Below are positions 23,491-33,522 of a stretch of 64,000 nucleotides of DNA, in pieces (position 1 is the first letter of the stretch; each line of letters starts with the position of its first letter). The stretch spans positions 1 through 64,000 of the forward strand of contig JAEUKK010000039.1 in assembly GCA_016792625.1 (NCBI GenBank), read 5' to 3'. Both the position numbers and the translations under genes were made by a program. The notes beneath the pieces are model-generated. The model made no database searches and was not told where the DNA came from. It saw only the letters and a program-made list of their open reading frames with translations. The DNA is from Deltaproteobacteria bacterium (GTDB lineage Bacteria; Myxococcota_A; UBA796; UBA2385).

Positions 23491-23868
23491 GGGGTGTCTC
23501 CGTTCGGCCCAGGGGGGTTTGGACCCGGGCACGACTCATCATCACCCGCGCTTGGTCATTGGCCAACAGACCCGCCGTGCGTTCTGTTTCCCTCCGAGAG
23601 AACGCAAGGAAATGCAATGCAATTGCGGCGAGCGGCCCCGCCGCCCCTTGTGTCGCTCGCCGAAGGGCACTCAAACAACGTCCAATACGCCGTCTTCAGC
23701 AAACGCCCTCCGCCCGAGGGATGGTGGCGCGAGGGCGGCCGGGCCGATGCCTGGGCTGCCTCCGCGCGAGCGACCGGGCCGGACCGCTCAAGGTCACCGT
23801 CCGCCGACGATGTTCGCTGAACCCATACCCAACCGCGCCGCCGCGGCGCACCGGGGACGTCAACCCCC
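23491..23868. other. Intergenic region with inverted repeats
   Basis: No gene was seen. The part from about 23540 to 23690 is A/T-richer than its surroundings and probably holds the promoter of the acidic lipoprotein. It has a palindrome TTGGCCAA at 23559-23566 and an inverted repeat with 7-bp arms, GCGTTCT (23579-23585) and AGAACGC (23599-23605), 13 bases apart. No T-tract follows, so it looks more like a binding site or structured leader than a terminator. Confidence 0.4.
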
Positions 23869-25296
23869 TCATCGGGCGGCGAGCGCGCCCGCCTGGAAGC
23901 GCCGGACCAGGTCGGCCAGCGCAGCCGGCGACAGGCCGGCCAGCGGCGACACCGGCTGCACAGCGGGGAGCTGGAAGGTTTCGAGCTGGCTGTGCAGGCG
24001 GTCTCCGCCCACGGTGAGCTGCGCGGCCGCCGAGGCCACGCGCTCGGTCGCCCCCTGCGTGGTGCGAGAGACCTCCTCTAAGCGCTGGAGGGCCTCGACC
24101 AAGCCACCGCAGGTCTGCAGCTGGGCGCTCGCGCCGTCGGTGAGCGCCCGCAGCTCGGCGTCCAGCTCGCGCACCTCGGCGGCGATCGCCCCAAAGGCGT
24201 TCACCGCCGAGGAGGTGGCCTCATCACCCATGCGCAGGGCCCCCCGCGCGGCCGAGAGGTGGTCGTCGGTCATGCTCGCCGCCGCCGACGCCCGGTTGGC
24301 GAGCTTGCTCACCTCATCGGCGACCACCGCGAAGCCGCGGCCGTGCACGCCCACCCGCGCGGCCTCGACCGCGGCGTTGAGCGCCAACATCTTGGTTTGA
24401 AAGGCGATCTGCGTGACGGTGCGGCTGATCTCGTCGACCCGACCGAGGCTCTCGCTGAGCACGCCCATCGCGTGGGTCAGCGCGGTGGTGGCCTTTTCGC
24501 CGGCGCGGGCCTGCGCCGATGCGGCCGTGGCGCGCGCGCTGACCTGCTGGGCGGCGGCGCTGGAGCCCTTCGAGCCCGCCGCCGCCCGCTGGAGGTCGGA
24601 GCTAATCTTCCGCGCCTCTTCGGGCTTGTAGGTGCCGGCGGCCAGCTCGGTGCTCGTCTGGGCGACCGCGCCGGCCACCTGGCTGATCTCGTCGGCCGAG
24701 GTGGACACCTCTCGAATGAGCGCGGTCACGCCGGCGGCCGCGCGCATGATCGCGCTCCGCACCCGCTCAGCGTCTGGGTCAGCGACGGGCAGCAGGTTGA
24801 TGCGCAGATCCCCCGCCGCGAGCTGGTCCAGCGCCTGCTCTGCCCGCTTCGCGTGCTCACGACGCCCGCTGACGTCGACCGCGGTCTTAAACACACGCTC
24901 GACCGCGCCGCTGGCCCCCACCGCACCGGCATAGCTGGCCTGCAGCCAAACCTCTCGCCCACCCCGGGCGAAGCGCCGGATCTCGGCGGTGTGGACCTCG
25001 CCCTTTCGCAGACCTGACCAGAACTGATCATAGGCGGGGGTACCGGCCCAGGCCGGGTCGACGAAGATGCGGTGGTGCTGCCCCACCAGCTCGTCGAGCT
25101 GATAGCCCATCGCAGCACAGAACAGCTCGTTGGCCCAGACGATCCGCCCCTCGGTGGTGAACTCGATGCAGGCCGAGGAGCGCAGCACCATGTTCGCGAG
25201 GGCCGCGGCGCCCACGCCGTCGAGGCCCTGGCCCCCCGCGGGCGGGCCGGACGAGAACGCGGACGGAGCGGGAGAGGCGCGGTCACTGCTGGGCAT
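23869..25296 (-). CDS. Soluble PAS-containing methyl-accepting chemotaxis-like protein
   Basis: 475 aa. A PAS domain (about residues 36-155, with [17 protein letters not shown] and [11 protein letters not shown]) is followed by a chemoreceptor signalling domain (about 190-440). Its hairpin tip reads [18 protein letters not shown], then [17 protein letters not shown], matching the canonical MCP tip closely. There is no transmembrane helix, so it is a cytoplasmic sensor of the aerotaxis/energy type. The ATG is preceded by CGGAG; the longer frame upstream is non-coding. It should signal to CheA/CheW, which are not in this window. Ligand or cofactor cannot be told from sequence. Confidence 0.88.
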   Translation of the reverse strand: MPSSDRASPAPSAFSSGPPAGGQGLDGVGAAALANMVLRSSACIEFTTEGRIVWANELFCAAMGYQLDELVGQHHRIFVDPAWAGTPAYDQFWSGLRKGEVHTAEIRRFARGGREVWLQASYAGAVGASGAVERVFKTAVDVSGRREHAKRAEQALDQLAAGDLRINLLPVADPDAERVRSAIMRAAAGVTALIREVSTSADEISQVAGAVAQTSTELAAGTYKPEEARKISSDLQRAAAGSKGSSAAAQQVSARATAASAQARAGEKATTALTHAMGVLSESLGRVDEISRTVTQIAFQTKMLALNAAVEAARVGVHGRGFAVVADEVSKLANRASAAASMTDDHLSAARGALRMGDEATSSAVNAFGAIAAEVRELDAELRALTDGASAQLQTCGGLVEALQRLEEVSRTTQGATERVASAAAQLTVGGDRLHSQLETFQLPAVQPVSPLAGLSPAALADLVRRFQAGALAAR

Positions 25297-25494
25297 GGTC
25301 ACTCCGGGCTGGTGCTTCCCCGAGATCATCGTCAGCCAGGGTGCCCTGCTTGAGCGCGATTGACCGCCGCCGACCTGCGAGAAGCACGGATGCACATGGA
25401 GCGTAGGCGCCGGTCGACCGACCAGCGCAAGACTTGCACAACCCCAACCAATCCCGCGAAAGACCAGATGAAACGCCAACAATCAGCGACCGTG

Positions 25495-26475
25495 TTAGTA
25501 GACGTTATACTGCTTCCGATATGCCTCATGCCCCGCCTCATCCTTGCTCGGATGAATGGTGCCCTTCTCATCGTGCAGGTAGTACCAATACTCGCTCTCG
25601 GTCGGGCGAAGCGCGGCTTCGAGGCTGGGCACCGAGGGGTTGCCGATGGCCGTGGGCGGTAGGCCCGGCCGCAGGCGGCTGTTGTAGGGGTCGTTGGGAT
25701 CGCGCAGCTTCTTGAGGAAGGCCTTGCGGTCGTTCCATTGGTCGAGGGTATAACGGCTGGTCGCGTCGACCCCGAGGTTCCAGCCCGAGTCGATGCGCTT
25801 CCAGAGGATGCCGGCGACCATCGGGCGCTGGCTGGGCTTGGGCTCTTCGCGCTCGAGCATGCTGGCCATGATGACCAGCTCGTTGAAGCTGCGCTTGCTG
25901 GCCTTGATGTCGGCGGAGTTGGGCGTGTAGAAGCGCTCGGCCAACATGTCGATCTGGCGCTGGATGAAGGCCTTGGTGTCCCACTTGTCGGGGATGACCA
26001 TGTAGGTCTCAGGGAAAAGGTAGCCTTCGAGGGAGGTCTCGGGCAGACCGAAGGGCGCGGTGAACTGGCCGGGCTGGCTGGCGAGCTGGGCGTACTCCCC
26101 CGCCTTGATCCAGCCGTTCTTGGCGAGCGCCTCGTCGATCTCTTTGATCCGCCAGCCTTCAACGATGGTGAAGGGGATGTCCTCGGGCAGGGGCGCGCCG
26201 CAGAGCGCCTCGGTCAGGGTGGCCGCGTCCATGTCGGGGCGCAGCTTGTGGCGCCCAGCCTTGATGCAGGCGCCGGCGTCGGTCAGGCGCAGCCACATCA
26301 CGTAGTCGTCGGCCGCGCTGACCAGGCCGGCCTCTTCGAGGCGCGGGGCGAGGCCGCGGGCGCTCGAGCCGCCGGGCACCGTGAACACGACCTCGCCGTG
26401 GTCGGCTGGGTCGGCGGGGGCGCCGTAGTGATCGGCGAGGGGGGCACAGCCAGCGAGCGCGAGCAACAGGAGCAA
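25495..26475 (-). CDS. mltG: Endolytic murein transglycosylase MltG
   Basis: 326 aa. MltG cleaves nascent glycan strands and so helps end peptidoglycan chains. Family hallmarks are TIVEGWRIKEID, LEGYLFPETY, the catalytic-region MASMLEREE, and NSRLRPGLPPTAIGNPS followed by YWYYLHDEKG near the end. Instead of the usual N-terminal transmembrane helix it has a lipobox (LALAGC), so it appears to be a lipoprotein. The TTG start lies 5 bases after GGAGG and gives this signal peptide. Divergent from dapC, with about 150 bases between for promoters. Confidence 0.93.
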   Translation of the reverse strand: MLLLLALAGCAPLADHYGAPADPADHGEVVFTVPGGSSARGLAPRLEEAGLVSAADDYVMWLRLTDAGACIKAGRHKLRPDMDAATLTEALCGAPLPEDIPFTIVEGWRIKEIDEALAKNGWIKAGEYAQLASQPGQFTAPFGLPETSLEGYLFPETYMVIPDKWDTKAFIQRQIDMLAERFYTPNSADIKASKRSFNELVIMASMLEREEPKPSQRPMVAGILWKRIDSGWNLGVDATSRYTLDQWNDRKAFLKKLRDPNDPYNSRLRPGLPPTAIGNPSVPSLEAALRPTESEYWYYLHDEKGTIHPSKDEAGHEAYRKQYNVY

Positions 26476-26625
26476 GGAGACCTCCGAAGGTCCGGCCCCT
26501 TATTCTGGGCCGCGCGCCGCCTGCACCCCACGGCGGCCGCGGCGTGATGGGCGCGGCGACGCACCTTGTCCGGGCCTCGGCGCCGCGGAGGGGTAGGATG
26601 CAAGGCCCGCCGCCCCGAGAGCGCC

Positions 26626-27780
26626 ATGCCCCGCTACAACCCCATCCTCGACCAGCTGCCGACCTACCCCTTCGTCGAGCTGGACCGGCGCAAGGCCGCC
26701 CTGCTCGCCGAGGGCCGCGCGGTCTTCGACTTCGCGAAGGGCGACCCGGTCGAGCCGACGCCCGACTTCATCCGCGAGGCCATGCTCGCGGCGGTCGAGC
26801 CGAGCTGCCCATACCCCTCGGTCATGGGGCGGAACGACGTGCGCGACGCCATCGCGGCCTACCTGCTGCGGCGCTTTGGCGTGCAGGTCGACCCGCGCAC
26901 GGGCATCCTGCCCACCTCGGGCAGCAAAGAGGCGGTGTTCCACGCGCCCCTGCTCGTGATTGACCCGCAGGCCGATGACAAGGTGGTGCTGTTCCCCGAC
27001 CCTGGCTACCCGGCCTATGAGCGCGGGGCGCTCTTCGCCGGCGGCGAGGCCCACCCCGTGCCGCTCGACGGCGACCACGTCTTCCGGCCTTGGCTGCTGC
27101 CGCCCGCCCTGCTCGAGCGCTGCCGCCTGCTGTGGATCAACAGTCCGCACAACCCGAGCGGCGCGGTGACCCACCGCGACGACCTCGTCCGCACCGTCGA
27201 GCTCTGCCACAAGTACGACATCCTGTTGATGTCTGACGAGACCTACGTCGATCTCTACGCCGAGGGGGCCGAGCCGCCGCACTCCGCCCTCGAGATCAGC
27301 CAGCAGGGTGTGGTCGCGCTGCACAGCTTGTCCAAGCGCTCGGGCATGACCGGCTACCGCGCCGGATTTTTGGCCGGTGACCCTGCGGTCATCGCCCGCA
27401 CCAAAGAGCTGCGCGCGAACCCGGGCCTCGCACCCCAGGACTTCGTCAACGCCGCCGCCGCCGTGGCCTGGGCCGATGACGCGCACGTCGCGGCGCGGCG
27501 CCGCCTGTTCGACGAGAAGAAGCGCGTGCTGGTCCACTTCTTCCGCGAGCAGGGCTGGACCTTCATCGGCGAAGAGGCCACCATCTACCTGTGGCTGCGC
27601 GTGCCCGGGGGCGGCGACGACCGGGCCTACGCCGCCCGCTTGCTCGAGGCGGGCATCGTGGTGAGCCCCGGCGCCATGCTCGGCCTCACCCCGGCGGGCG
27701 CGGGCTGGCTGCGCTTGGCCATGGTGCCGACGGTGGCGGAGTGCGCCGCGGCGGTGGCCGCGTGGCGGGCGCTGCTGTAG
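26626..27780 (+). CDS. dapC: Succinyldiaminopimelate aminotransferase (class I/II)
   Basis: 384 aa PLP enzyme of fold type I. Features are the N-terminal substrate region YPFVELDRRKAAL, INSPHNPSGAV, the MSDETYVDLY aspartate, and the PLP lysine in SLSKRSGMTGYRAGF (about residue 237). It should convert N-succinyl-2-amino-6-oxopimelate to N-succinyl-LL-2,6-diaminopimelate for lysine and peptidoglycan. The assignment to dapC rather than another aminotransferase rests on the adjacent dapD, 27 bases downstream. Confidence 0.85.
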   Translation: MPRYNPILDQLPTYPFVELDRRKAALLAEGRAVFDFAKGDPVEPTPDFIREAMLAAVEPSCPYPSVMGRNDVRDAIAAYLLRRFGVQVDPRTGILPTSGSKEAVFHAPLLVIDPQADDKVVLFPDPGYPAYERGALFAGGEAHPVPLDGDHVFRPWLLPPALLERCRLLWINSPHNPSGAVTHRDDLVRTVELCHKYDILLMSDETYVDLYAEGAEPPHSALEISQQGVVALHSLSKRSGMTGYRAGFLAGDPAVIARTKELRANPGLAPQDFVNAAAAVAWADDAHVAARRRLFDEKKRVLVHFFREQGWTFIGEEATIYLWLRVPGGGDDRAYAARLLEAGIVVSPGAMLGLTPAGAGWLRLAMVPTVAECAAAVAAWRALL

Positions 27781-27807
27781 AACGCCGGCCGCCGCGCAGG
27801 AGCTGTG

Positions 27808-28650
27808 ATGACCGCCCCGACCGAGCTTGAGACCCCCGCTGACGCCGCCGCGCTGCAGGCCGCGATCACCGCCAGCGCCGCCCCGGGCGCGCAGGTCGAC
27901 GTTGACGCCGTGCGCGCGGTGCTCGAGCACCTCGACAAGGGCCGCCTGCGCGTGGCCGCGCCCGACGGCGCGGGCGGCTGGGCCACCGAGGCCTGGCTGA
28001 TGCAGGCCATCTTGCTGTACTTTCGTGTACAGGGCATGCAGACCCACACGCTGGGCCCCTACGAGTACCACGACAAGATCCCGCTCAAGCAGGGCCTCGC
28101 CGCCCAGGGCGTGCGCTTGGTGCCGCCCGGCGTGGTCCGCTACGGGGCGCATGTGCAGCCCGGCTGCGTGGTGATGCCTGGCTACGTCAACCTCGGCGCC
28201 TGGGTCGGCGCGGGCACCATGGTCGACACCTGGGCCACCGTGGGCAGCTGCGCCCAGATCGGCCGCGGCGTGCACCTGTCGGGTGGGGTCGGCATCGGCG
28301 GCGTGCTCGAGCCCCCCGGTCGGCGCCCGGTCATCATCGAGGACGGCGCCTTCATCGGCAGCCGGGCCATCGTGGTCGAGGGCGTGCGGGTCGGCGCCGA
28401 GGCCGTGCTGGGCGCCAATGTGGTGCTGACCAGCTCCACCGCGATCATCGACGTGACCGGGCCCGAAGAGCGGGTGCTCAAGGGCGAGGTGCCGCCGCGC
28501 GCCGTGGTCATCCCCGGCACCCGGCCCAAACGTTTCCCCGCCGGCGAGTATGGCGTGCCCTGCGCGCTGATCATCGGCCATCGCAGCGCGTCCACCGACC
28601 AGAAGACCTCGCTCAACGCGGCCCTGCGGGACTTTGGCGTCGCCGTCTGA
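27808..28650 (+). CDS. dapD: Tetrahydrodipicolinate N-succinyltransferase
   Basis: 280 aa. Left-handed beta-helix transferase: helical N-terminus (LDKGRLRVAAP), then hexapeptide-repeat coils (GAWVGAGTMVDTWATVGSCAQIG, GVHLSGGVGIGG), and a C-terminal part with FIGSRAIVVEGVRVG. These are typical DapD sequences. It uses succinyl-CoA to acylate tetrahydrodipicolinate, the step before DapC. The start is the ATG after AGGAGCTGTG. The last bases overlap the next gene. Together dapC-dapD show that the organism uses the succinylase branch. Confidence 0.95.
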   Translation: MTAPTELETPADAAALQAAITASAAPGAQVDVDAVRAVLEHLDKGRLRVAAPDGAGGWATEAWLMQAILLYFRVQGMQTHTLGPYEYHDKIPLKQGLAAQGVRLVPPGVVRYGAHVQPGCVVMPGYVNLGAWVGAGTMVDTWATVGSCAQIGRGVHLSGGVGIGGVLEPPGRRPVIIEDGAFIGSRAIVVEGVRVGAEAVLGANVVLTSSTAIIDVTGPEERVLKGEVPPRAVVIPGTRPKRFPAGEYGVPCALIIGHRSASTDQKTSLNAALRDFGVAV

Positions 28651-30277
28651 GCCCGCGGCCTGGGCGACGGGCCCGCTGCGGCCGCGCTTCTTGCTCGCGC
28701 TGGCCGCCGCGGCGGCGGTGCTGCTGCTCAGCGGCCCGCTGCCCGTGCTCGACGAGGAGAGCTACCTCGAGATCGGCGCCGCGCTGGACCCCCTGCGCCC
28801 CTACGACTGGTGGCGCCCCTGGCCGCCCTGGGGCAGCGGCCGCGAGCCCGACGCCTTCGTCTATGCCCACCCACCGGGCTTTTTGCTCTGGGTCGCCCTC
28901 TGGCTGCGGCTGGCCGGCGGGGCCTTTGGCGGCCCCGAGCCGGGCCCGGCGCTGATCTGGCCGCTGAAGGTGGCCCTGGCCATGCCCTGGGCCGGCCTCT
29001 GGGGCTGGGCGGTCGGCCGCCTCTGCGAGCGCTGGAGCCCCCGGCCCGCGCTGAGCGCCGCGGCCTGGATCAGCGCGCCGGTGAGCCTTTTGGTGCTGCA
29101 GCGCGGGCTGATGCCGGATCTGATGGCCACGGCCCTGGCCACCGCCGCGGCGACCTGCTGGATCGAGGGGCGCGAGACCGCCGAGGCCAACGCGCGCTGG
29201 CGCTGGGGGGCCGGCGCGGGCGCCCTGCTCGCCGCGGCCACCTTGACCAAGTACCCGGCGGGCCTGGTCGGGCTGGCCCTGCTCGCCGACGCCCGGCGGC
29301 CGGGGCGGTCGCTACTGGGCCCCTTCGTGATCAGCGCGCTGGGGCTCTTTCTGCTCGTGGAGGGCTACCTCTGGCTGGCCTATGGCCGCCCACACTTGGT
29401 CGAGGTCCTCTCCCGCGCCGGCGAGCTGCCCCGCGGCCCGCTGGGCGGCCGCGCGCTCGGGCTGCTCAGCCGCCTGCCCCTGGCCCTCCTCCCCCTGCCC
29501 CTGCTCTGGGTCGCCCCGGCGCGGCGCTGGGCCATCGGCGCGCTGCTCGGCGGCCTCGCCTGCGGCTTCGGGCTGCCGGAGGGGAGCGAGGGCCCGCTGG
29601 TGGTGCAGGTCTTCGTCTGGTCGGCGACCGGAGGAGCCCTGTGCACCCTTCTCGGCGCGGCCCTCTCGCGGGCCGAGGCCCGGGCCGACCGGGTCTTGGC
29701 CCAGTGGGCGCTGCTCGTCGTGATCGGCGTGCTGGTCGGCCACAACTACGTGGCCCCCCGCTACCTCGCCGGGGCGGTGGCCCCGCTGGCCCTGCTGCTC
29801 GGCCGGGCGGGCGCGGGGCTGCCGGCGGCGGCGCTGGCCGGCTGGTCGGCGGTGGGCCTGCAGCTCGCGCTCGGCCTCGGGATCGGCGCCGCCGAGCGCG
29901 CCTTGGCCCAGGCCGCGGATGAGGGGGCGCGCTGGGCGGCCGACAGCCAAGCGGCGCCGGGCCAGTTCACCGGCGAGTGGACCTTTCGCTGGCGGATGCG
30001 GCAGCGCGGCTGGAGCTTCTGGGACGGGGCCGCGCCCCTGCCGGCGGGCGCCACCTTGGCCGCGCCCACCCACACCTCCCCCGCCGCCTTGCCCGCGGGG
30101 CTGCAGCCCGGCCCGCGCCGCACCTTCGGGGCCGCCGCGCTGCGGGTGGTCGACGCCCCGCTCGGCGTGGGCCTCTACAGCGAGACCATCGGCGCCCAGC
30201 CTCTGGGCTGGCGGCCCGGCCCCGCGGAGGAGGTGCAGCTGCACGTCGTCCTCGACCCGTTGGGCGGGCCACGATGA
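28634..30277 (+). CDS. GT39/PMT-like integral membrane glycosyltransferase
   Basis: 547 aa with about ten hydrophobic helices. The first periplasmic loop follows the pattern of ArnT/PMT-type glycosyltransferases: LPVLDEESYLEIG after helix 1 (acidic pair) and YAHPPGFLLWVALWL at the next helix. A run of helices with LTKYPAGLVGLALL follows. The C-terminal 100 residues form a soluble periplasmic part. The likely donor is a polyprenyl-phosphate sugar; the acceptor is unknown. The TTG start overlaps dapD by 17 bases and is the only start before helix 1. It overlaps the rhomboid gene at its end (ATGA). Confidence 0.7.
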   Translation: MASPSEPAAWATGPLRPRFLLALAAAAAVLLLSGPLPVLDEESYLEIGAALDPLRPYDWWRPWPPWGSGREPDAFVYAHPPGFLLWVALWLRLAGGAFGGPEPGPALIWPLKVALAMPWAGLWGWAVGRLCERWSPRPALSAAAWISAPVSLLVLQRGLMPDLMATALATAAATCWIEGRETAEANARWRWGAGAGALLAAATLTKYPAGLVGLALLADARRPGRSLLGPFVISALGLFLLVEGYLWLAYGRPHLVEVLSRAGELPRGPLGGRALGLLSRLPLALLPLPLLWVAPARRWAIGALLGGLACGFGLPEGSEGPLVVQVFVWSATGGALCTLLGAALSRAEARADRVLAQWALLVVIGVLVGHNYVAPRYLAGAVAPLALLLGRAGAGLPAAALAGWSAVGLQLALGLGIGAAERALAQAADEGARWAADSQAAPGQFTGEWTFRWRMRQRGWSFWDGAAPLPAGATLAAPTHTSPAALPAGLQPGPRRTFGAAALRVVDAPLGVGLYSETIGAQPLGWRPGPAEEVQLHVVLDPLGGPR

Positions 30278-31044
30278 GCGCGCCGCCGCCCGCCGACGAC
30301 CCGCGTGAGGCCCTCGCCGACCACCTCGCCGCGCGCATGTGGCGGGCCTGGGCGACGCTCAGCCTCGCGCTGGCCCTGCTCGGGGTGCACGTGCAGGTCG
30401 GTGTTTTCCGCGCGTCGCGGGGCGCGGTCGACGGCGCGACGGCCCTGCTCGGCGCCCGCGGCGGCCGCCTGCTGACCCGCGTGGGCGGCATGAAGTCGAG
30501 CCGGGTCGACGAAGGCGAGCTCTGGCGGCTGATCAGCGCCGTGTTCTTGCACACCAACCTGCTGCACCTCGCGCTCAACGTGGTCGGCCTGCTGCTGGTC
30601 GGGCGCCTCGTCGAGGCGATGCTCGGCGCCACCCGCATGTTCACGGTGTTCTTGTGGAGCGGCGTGGCCGGCGCGGCCTCGTCCTGGCTGCTCGCCGCCA
30701 CCCCGGTCAGCGTCGGCGCCAGCGGCGGGATCTTCGGCCTGCTCGGCGCCGCCCTGGTCTTCGTGCTCCGCCACGGCGATGAGCTGCCCGACGACGTGCG
30801 GCGCCACCTCCGCAAGCACTTGATCATCTCCATCCTGTTCAACCTGCCCGTCGGGCTCATCGTGCCGGTGGTCGATCAGGCGGCCCACGTCGGGGGCCTG
30901 GTCGGGGGTGCTGTGCTGGGCGCCCTGCTCGGCGACCGGGTCACCGCGGCCAGCCGAGCCCGGGCCTCGGCCACCACGGCCTTGGCGCTCAGCTGCGCAG
31001 CGGCGCTGCTCTGGGCGGCCTGGGGCCTGCGCCAGACGATATGA
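30274..31044 (+). CDS. Rhomboid-family intramembrane serine protease
   Basis: 256 aa. Six to seven transmembrane helices. The catalytic serine is in GASGGIFG (Ser at about residue 150) and the catalytic histidine in QAAHVGGLVGG (His about 205). LWRLISAVFLHTNLLHLALN is the conserved HxxxxHxxxN region of helix 2. Rhomboids cut single-pass proteins within the membrane. The gene overlaps the GT39-like gene by four bases. Substrate unknown. Confidence 0.92.
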   Translation: MSAPPPADDPREALADHLAARMWRAWATLSLALALLGVHVQVGVFRASRGAVDGATALLGARGGRLLTRVGGMKSSRVDEGELWRLISAVFLHTNLLHLALNVVGLLLVGRLVEAMLGATRMFTVFLWSGVAGAASSWLLAATPVSVGASGGIFGLLGAALVFVLRHGDELPDDVRRHLRKHLIISILFNLPVGLIVPVVDQAAHVGGLVGGAVLGALLGDRVTAASRARASATTALALSCAAALLWAAWGLRQTI

Positions 31045-31125
31045 GCCGGCCGCCGCGGGGAGGCTGGGGAGGACCGCGGTCGGCGCGGCCAGCTCGGCCG
31101 CCCGCAGGCCCCGGGTGGAGGGGCC

Positions 31126-31605
31126 ATGCGCGCCGTCTTGCAGCGGGTGAGCGCCGCCTCGGTCGACGTGGTGGAGGAGGGCGCGCGCACCCGGGTCGGC
31201 GAGATCGGCCCTGGGCTGCTCATTTTGCTCGGGGTGGGCCCCACCGACACGGCGCAGACCAGTCGGGAGCTCGCCGAGAAGATCGTCAATATGCGCATCT
31301 TCGCCGACGACCGCGGGCGTTTTGACCAGAGCCTGCTGCAGACCGGGGGCGGCGCCCTGGTGGTCAGCCAGTTCACCCTCTTCGCCGACACCCGCCGCGG
31401 CCGTCGGCCGGCCTTCACCGAGGCGGCCCCGCCCGCGCTGGCCGAGCCGCTCTACGCGCAATTCTGCGCGGCTTTGGCCGCCGCCGGGCTCGCCCAGGTG
31501 GAGCGCGGGCGCTTCGGCGCCCACATGGAGGTCGCCCTGGTCAACGACGGGCCGGTGACCGTCTGGCTGGACACCGCCGCGCCGGCGGGCGGGCAGGCGC
31601 CGTAG
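31126..31605 (+). CDS. dtd: D-aminoacyl-tRNA deacylase
   Basis: 159 aa, about the normal length. It hydrolyses D-amino acids (and glycine wrongly loaded on tRNA-Ala) from tRNA. The two family signatures are present: SQFTL (Thr nucleophile region, about residues 84-88) and the cross-subunit Gly-Pro motif NDGPVT. The start [13 protein letters not shown] is canonical. It lies 81 bases after the rhomboid gene. A hairpin without T-run follows at about 31642-31659. Confidence 0.96.
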   Translation: MRAVLQRVSAASVDVVEEGARTRVGEIGPGLLILLGVGPTDTAQTSRELAEKIVNMRIFADDRGRFDQSLLQTGGGALVVSQFTLFADTRRGRRPAFTEAAPPALAEPLYAQFCAALAAAGLAQVERGRFGAHMEVALVNDGPVTVWLDTAAPAGGQAP

Positions 31606-31641
31606 CGCGCAGGTTACGCGTCGCGCAGAAGGGAGCACAGC

Positions 31642-31659
31642 CGACACCTCTCGGTGTTG
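31642..31659. terminator. Possible terminator hairpin after dtd
   Basis: Arms CGACACC and GGTGTTG around a TCTC loop form a 7-bp stem (one G-T pair). There is no T-run on either side, so if it acts in termination it is not a classic intrinsic terminator. Placed 37 bases after the dtd stop. Confidence 0.25.
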
Positions 31660-31779
31660 CAGGCACCTTCACCCCTCCGCCGGCGTCAAGGGCTACCCTC
31701 GGCCCCACATCCACGCTGGCCGCCGCGCGCCGCGCGGCCCCTCCCCTGGCCCCTCCCTCGGCCCCGCCCCGGAGCTCCC

Positions 31780-32151
31780 ATGGCCCGCGCCCTCCCCCGC
31801 CTCGCCCTCCTCCCCGCCCTGCTGCTGGCCGCCTGCGGCGGCGACGTCACCCAAGAGGACTTCGCCGCGCAGTACGCGCCCCTGTGGTGCGACCAGCAGC
31901 GCACCTGCGCGCTCGGCGCCTACGAGTCCGAGTTCCGCGACAAAGACGACTGCGAGACCACCGTGCTCGAGGACAAAGAGGCCGAGAGCGAGGCCAATGA
32001 CGCCGCCGGCTGCGTCTTTGACGCCGACGAGGCCGCGGCCTGCCTCGCCGCGATCCGCGAGGCGAGCTGCGAGGACTGGTACGAGGGAGAGGTCGGCGAA
32101 GACTGCGCCGAGGTGTGGACCTGCGCGGGCGGCGAAGACAGCGGCCGCTGA
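31780..32151 (+). CDS. Small Cys-rich lipoprotein, 123 aa
   Basis: Lipobox LLAAC with Cys19 after a Leu-rich signal peptide. The mature part is acidic with eight spaced cysteines (WCDQQRTC, DDCETT, AGCVFDADEAAACLAAI, ASCEDW, EDCAEVWTC), resembling the many small Cys-patterned lipoproteins of myxobacteria-like genomes. GGAG lies just before the ATG. Stand-alone gene, function unknown. Confidence 0.8.
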   Translation: MARALPRLALLPALLLAACGGDVTQEDFAAQYAPLWCDQQRTCALGAYESEFRDKDDCETTVLEDKEAESEANDAAGCVFDADEAAACLAAIREASCEDWYEGEVGEDCAEVWTCAGGEDSGR

Positions 32152-32291
32152 TCGCCCGCGAAGCTCCGTGCGGCCCTCAAGCCGGCGTGGCCCCGGTCCG
32201 TGAACCTGGGGAGAGCCCACGGCGCCGGCCCCCGCCGGTCCCACGGCGCGGAGCAGTTTCGCGCCCCCCGTGGTCAAGCCCCGGGTCTGTC

Positions 32292-33485
32292 ATGCCTACC
32301 CCTGCCGACGCCCCCTCCTCCGTCGCGCCATCCGCCTCCATCGACCGATTGACCCCGGTGCGCCCCCGGAGCGGCTCTCCGGTGCTCCAGCAGGTGATCG
32401 CCGCCGCGGCGACCCTCGGGGCCACCGGCCTGCTGGCGGTGCTCCGCCTCGACGCGGGTGGGCCCGAGGCGGCCGCGCTGCAGCCCGTGCTCGGCGCCCT
32501 GGTGCTCGGGGGCGCCGCTTTGGCGGTCGGCGCGGTGGCCGTGCTCGGCCAGCGGCGGACGCGCGGAATGGAGCTGGCCGCCGAGCAGCTCGGGCGACGG
32601 CGGGGCACCGAGGGCTGGCGCACCGGCGACGCCGCGCTGGACGCCATTCTCGAGAAGGCCGAGCAGCGGGTGCACGAGCAGCGGCAGGCCGCGGCGGCCC
32701 TCGAAGCCAAGGCGCGCAGCTTCTCCCGCCGGATCGACGAGCTGGAGGCCGAGGCCGACCCGTCCTCCCTCCAGCGCCGGGAGCGGGTGGCCGCGATCAG
32801 CGGTCGGGTGACCGTCGCGGTCGCCGTCGCCGGCCGGCCGATGCCCGGAAAGCTCATCGACCTCTCGGCCGTGCACCTCGTGATCGACGTGCCGAGCAGC
32901 GAGCAGCCCGACCTCGCGCCGGGGATGCGGGCCCGCGTGGGCCTGGCCATGCGCGGGATGTCCGAGCCTGGGCTCTTTGACGTGCGCTGCCTCAGCGTGC
33001 ACGGCGCGAGCGCCGAAGCGGTGCGCCTGCGCCTCAGCTTCGCCGAGACGGTGCGGGCCGAAGAGCTGCCGGTCCCTTTGCGCGAGCTGGTGAACCAGCG
33101 CCGCAGCCCTCGGGTGCAGCCGCGCCCCGCGGCCGGGGTCAGCGCGGGGGTCCGCCGCCAGCCCGACGGCCGGCCCATCTCGGCCGAGGTGGTCGACCTG
33201 TCGGAGAACGGCGTCCGGCTGCTGCTTCCCATCGAGGAGGACCGCTTCTCGGCCTGGGGCACCCGCCTGCACCTCGCCCTCTCGTTGAGCGGAGAGGCTC
33301 CGCTCTTCTTCATCGGCCGCGTGCGCAACGTGCAGGCCGACGGCGACCACCAGGTGCTGGTCGGCCTGGAGTTCGATGGGGCAAGCACGCCCGAGTTCTC
33401 GGCCCGGCAGCAAGCGCTCTCGGAGTGGATCTACGAGGAGCTCGGGCACCAGAAGCAGCCGGAGCAGGCCATCGCCACGCCCTAA
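32292..33485 (+). CDS. PilZ-domain protein with N-terminal membrane segments and coiled coil
   Basis: 397 aa. Two hydrophobic helices (about residues 35-52 and 60-85), a charged helical/coiled-coil stretch (about 100-165), a degenerate PilZ-like module (about 170-260, GKLIDLSAVHLVIDVP) and a full PilZ domain. The latter has the c-di-GMP-binding signature: NQRRSPRVQPR (RxxxR-type, about 268-278), then VVDLSENGVRLLLP (DxSxxG). It should read c-di-GMP levels at the membrane. No neighbouring diguanylate cyclase. First module lacks the RxxxR arginines. Confidence 0.85.
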   Translation: MPTPADAPSSVAPSASIDRLTPVRPRSGSPVLQQVIAAAATLGATGLLAVLRLDAGGPEAAALQPVLGALVLGGAALAVGAVAVLGQRRTRGMELAAEQLGRRRGTEGWRTGDAALDAILEKAEQRVHEQRQAAAALEAKARSFSRRIDELEAEADPSSLQRRERVAAISGRVTVAVAVAGRPMPGKLIDLSAVHLVIDVPSSEQPDLAPGMRARVGLAMRGMSEPGLFDVRCLSVHGASAEAVRLRLSFAETVRAEELPVPLRELVNQRRSPRVQPRPAAGVSAGVRRQPDGRPISAEVVDLSENGVRLLLPIEEDRFSAWGTRLHLALSLSGEAPLFFIGRVRNVQADGDHQVLVGLEFDGASTPEFSARQQALSEWIYEELGHQKQPEQAIATP

Positions 33486-33522
33486 AGCCGACGGGCCGTG
33501 GGCGCGGTCGACCCGCCCCCGC